DNA of 64,000 bases. It comes from Nocardia nova NBRC 15556. Its GTDB lineage: Bacteria > Actinomycetota > Actinomycetes > Mycobacteriales > Mycobacteriaceae. Numbering within the stretch: position 1 is the stretch's first letter; each line of letters starts with the position of its first letter. Below are positions 62,309 to 64,000 of this stretch, piece after piece. The stretch is taken from the NCBI RefSeq assembly GCF_001613005.1, contig NZ_BDBN01000006.1:124001-188000 (forward strand), in the 5' to 3' direction. The position numbers and the translations under genes are program-made. The notes under the pieces were generated by a model. That model was not told the DNA's origin. It did no database searches and saw only the letters and a list, made by a program, of their open reading frames with translations.

Positions 62309-62764
62309 ATGCGACGAGTGCTGCAGATCTGGCTACTGGTGTTCGGGCTGGTGTGTGCGGGAATCGCGTTGGCGCACTTGTTCTTCGGTACCGCCAGCGT
62401 CATCGGCGCGGGACCGGTGAACGCCACCATCGATTCCGATATGCGCTTCTACGCGGTCGTGTTCGGCGCTTACGGACTGGCCGTGGCGTGGTGTGCGCGC
62501 GATGTGGAGCACCGAGGGCCGGCGATCAACGCGCTCGGCGCCGTGTTCTTCGCCGGCGGAATCGCCCGGCTGCTGGCATGGGTGGTGAGCGGGGAACCCA
62601 ATTGGTTCTACGTGCTCATGACGCCGGTGGAACTGCTGATTCCGGTCCTGAACTGCTTCCTGGTGCGGGCGGTGTGCGTCGACCGTGCGCCCCGCGACGG
62701 CAGTGCATCCGGCGTCGGCATCCTCGGCACAGCGCCCGCGCTGCGGCAGGGACGGATCGGATAG
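62309..62764 (+). CDS. Small membrane protein, DUF4345-like, 151 aa
   Basis: Four hydrophobic segments are visible (about residues 5-30, 47-63, 76-97 and 106-122), with HLFFGTASVIG after the first and DSDMRFYAVVFGAYGLA, a pattern typical of the uncharacterised DUF4345 family. ATG 62309 is selected because GGGGTCGG precedes it and the first membrane span starts at once; the longer frame from 62240 adds residues unlike the family. It is divergent from a TetR regulator and is a likely target of it. Function unknown. Confidence 0.82.
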   Translation: MRRVLQIWLLVFGLVCAGIALAHLFFGTASVIGAGPVNATIDSDMRFYAVVFGAYGLAVAWCARDVEHRGPAINALGAVFFAGGIARLLAWVVSGEPNWFYVLMTPVELLIPVLNCFLVRAVCVDRAPRDGSASGVGILGTAPALRQGRIG

Positions 62765-62784
62765 CGTGCGGCGGCTCGCGCGGC

Positions 62785-63339
62785 TCAGTGCGTGCTGCGA
62801 TTGTCGCCCGCGAGACGGCCTCGCCTGATCAACGCCCGTTTGGCGCCCGGCGCGATCGGCGGCAGCGGTGCTTCCGAATCCCGTTCCGGCTCAGCGGGAT
62901 TGGGCCGGACGAACAGGGTGACCGAGGCGGCCGGACTGAATCCGCTGCGGGTCATCAGGGTGGCCGAGGCGGTATTGCTCTGCTCCACGTCGGTCACGAT
63001 GCGGCGCGCTCCCCGCGCGAACAACGCTTCCGAACAGATATCCACCAGTCGCCGCGCCAGCCCGCGCCCCTGCATATCCGGCGCCACCGCGACCCACTCC
63101 AGATATCCCCAGTCGTCCCGCAATTCGAATTCCATGGACCCGAGCACGAATCCCACCACCCGATCCGAATCCAATGCCACCCAGCACGCGTTGTCCGCCG
63201 AATCCAAATGTTCGGCCACCGACGTCAACGACCACGAGGTGTAGGGCTTGACGCTGGTGTCGAACACTTCGTGACCCAGATCCAGCACCTGCCGCAAATG
63301 CCCCAGACCCATGGGCACGATCACCGCATCGCCATCCAT
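62785..63339 (-). CDS. GNAT-family N-acetyltransferase
   Basis: This 184-aa protein has the GNAT core: LGHEVFDTS at alpha-1, VVGFVLGSMEFE at beta-4, and the acetyl-CoA pyrophosphate loop VAPDMQGRGLARRL (about residues 88-101), followed by NTASATLMTRSGF. The C-terminal 30 residues are basic and Pro-rich and probably disordered. The start at 63339 avoids a 25-residue upstream stretch with no family likeness. The acceptor cannot be predicted; GNATs with a YLEW motif before the CoA loop include RimI-like protein acetyltransferases. It converges with the DUF4345-like gene (20-bp gap). Confidence 0.88.
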   Translation of the reverse strand: MDGDAVIVPMGLGHLRQVLDLGHEVFDTSVKPYTSWSLTSVAEHLDSADNACWVALDSDRVVGFVLGSMEFELRDDWGYLEWVAVAPDMQGRGLARRLVDICSEALFARGARRIVTDVEQSNTASATLMTRSGFSPAASVTLFVRPNPAEPERDSEAPLPPIAPGAKRALIRRGRLAGDNRSTH

Positions 63340-63430
63340 CCGCCCAGTTTGCCAGAGGTGTGCCGACCGTCGGGCGTTGTGGATTCCGCCGGTGGGGCGC
63401 GTCGCGCCGCGCATGCGTGACGCGCCGCGA

Positions 63431-63454
63431 GTCGGCGGGCATGGACCCGCCGAC
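63431..63454 (-). terminator. Hairpin after glycine-rich protein gene
   Basis: GTCGGCGGG and CCCGCCGAC form a perfect 9-bp stem around a 6-nt loop, 10 bp beyond the stop of the leftward gene that enters from the right edge. Confidence 0.65.
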
Positions 63455-63464
63455 GTTCCTGCGA

Positions 63465-64000
63465 TCAGCCGTTGGGCTGATTCGGAGCACCGTCCATCGG
63501 CGGTGCCATCCCGGGTCCGCCGCCCTGTCCGGGCGCCGCGCCTCCCGGTCCGGGACCGTTCTGCCCCGGATCGCCGCCCTGCGCCATTCCGCCGAAGCGG
63601 CCCGACCGTCCGGTGCGACCACCCATCTGCCCGGATTCGGTGCCGCTCGTGATCGCGGTCGCGGTGGCGGCCCCGTTCGCCTCCGTGCCCTGAATGCGCA
63701 CGGTGTCACCGACTTTCACCGCCGAATGCTGGGTGCTGCCGGAAATCGTGTAGGTCTGGGTGAAGTTGTCGGCGCTCTCGGCGGTGATCGAGGTGTCCGA
63801 TACCGCGGTCACCGTGCCCGTCTGAGTGATCTCGGTGGTGTAGCCGCCGTTGCCGTCGCTGATCACGAACTGGCCGTGCAGGCTCTGGCCGGTCATGCCC
63901 ATACCGCCCGGGCCCGCGGTGTTGTGCCCGCCGCCCCAGCTGGTCCCGGCCCCGCCCGGACCACCGTGCGCACTGCCATCGGAATGTGTGGCCGCGTAGA
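63465..64000 (-). CDS. Glycine-rich protein with DUF5666-like beta domain, 5' partial
   Basis: The minus-strand frame is open to the right edge, so the start lies outside the window; an ATG at 63902 is internal. The visible part has a Gly-rich stretch (GGPGGAG, GPGGMGM), a beta-rich domain of about 75 residues with repeated pattern VTAVSDTSITAESADNFT and VKVGDTVRIQGTE, and a low-complexity Gly/Gln/Pro C-terminus ending APNQPNG. The beta domain resembles DUF5666, an OB-like fold in secreted or cell-envelope proteins. A signal peptide would lie beyond the edge. Function unknown; export is inferred from composition only. Confidence 0.75.
   Translation of the reverse strand, partial: YAATHSDGSAHGGPGGAGTSWGGGHNTAGPGGMGMTGQSLHGQFVISDGNGGYTTEITQTGTVTAVSDTSITAESADNFTQTYTISGSTQHSAVKVGDTVRIQGTEANGAATATAITSGTESGQMGGRTGRSGRFGGMAQGGDPGQNGPGPGGAAPGQGGGPGMAPPMDGAPNQPNG

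Overview
The window is high-GC actinomycete DNA, most probably from a Nocardia-like member of the Mycobacteriales or from a Streptomyces relative. The basis is codon bias, GTG/TTG starts, an initiator tRNA without an encoded CCA, a CYP157/CYP154-type P450 pair and a small actinobacterial cysteine protein. The genus is an inference.

Region 1 (1-37431) is the 3' part of a modular type I polyketide synthase locus. Three co-directional genes carry seven extension modules: one whose KS is cut by the left edge, then two, then four plus a terminal thioesterase. Every module reads KS-AT-DH-KR-ACP, every AT has the malonyl-type HAFH signature, and none has an enoylreductase. If all domains work, the seven cycles build a long conjugated polyene. 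A strong bidirectional hairpin ends the operon, and a convergent type II thioesterase follows. The loading module and earlier extension modules lie to the left of the window.

Region 2 (37432-38720) holds a CsoR/CstR-family regulator diverging from an AhpD-like protein, with two near-identical G/C palindromes between them. A 57-aa CxxC protein and an initiator tRNA with its own terminator follow.

Region 3 (38839-47180) holds two oxidation loci. In the first, a TetR regulator sits between a leftward esterase/unknown/SDR/SDR operon and a rightward Baeyer-Villiger-type flavin monooxygenase; related operators lie in both promoters. The second is a PheA/TfdB-type FAD monooxygenase diverging from another TetR regulator.

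Region 4 (47181-53455) is housekeeping or accessory: a damaged cyanate locus (intact cynS, carbonic anhydrase and LysR remnants), a guanine-deaminase-like protein, a CDF-type transporter, an NmrA-like reductase, a LysR regulator, an NTF2-like protein and a cyclase-family hydrolase.

Region 5 (53559-61602) is a second specialised-metabolism locus: a CYP157-like/CYP154-like P450 pair, a DinB-like protein, an unusual single polypeptide joining a GT4 glycosyltransferase to a complete P450, a divergent GT1 glycosyltransferase, and an ABC-2 permease translationally coupled to it. It could tailor and export a hydroxylated glycoside. No scaffold-making gene sits in it, and nothing directly ties it to the PKS.

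Region 6 (61617-64000) has a TetR regulator, a small membrane protein, a GNAT acetyltransferase and a glycine-rich protein running off the right edge. No CRISPR array, transposase, integrase or phage gene was seen.
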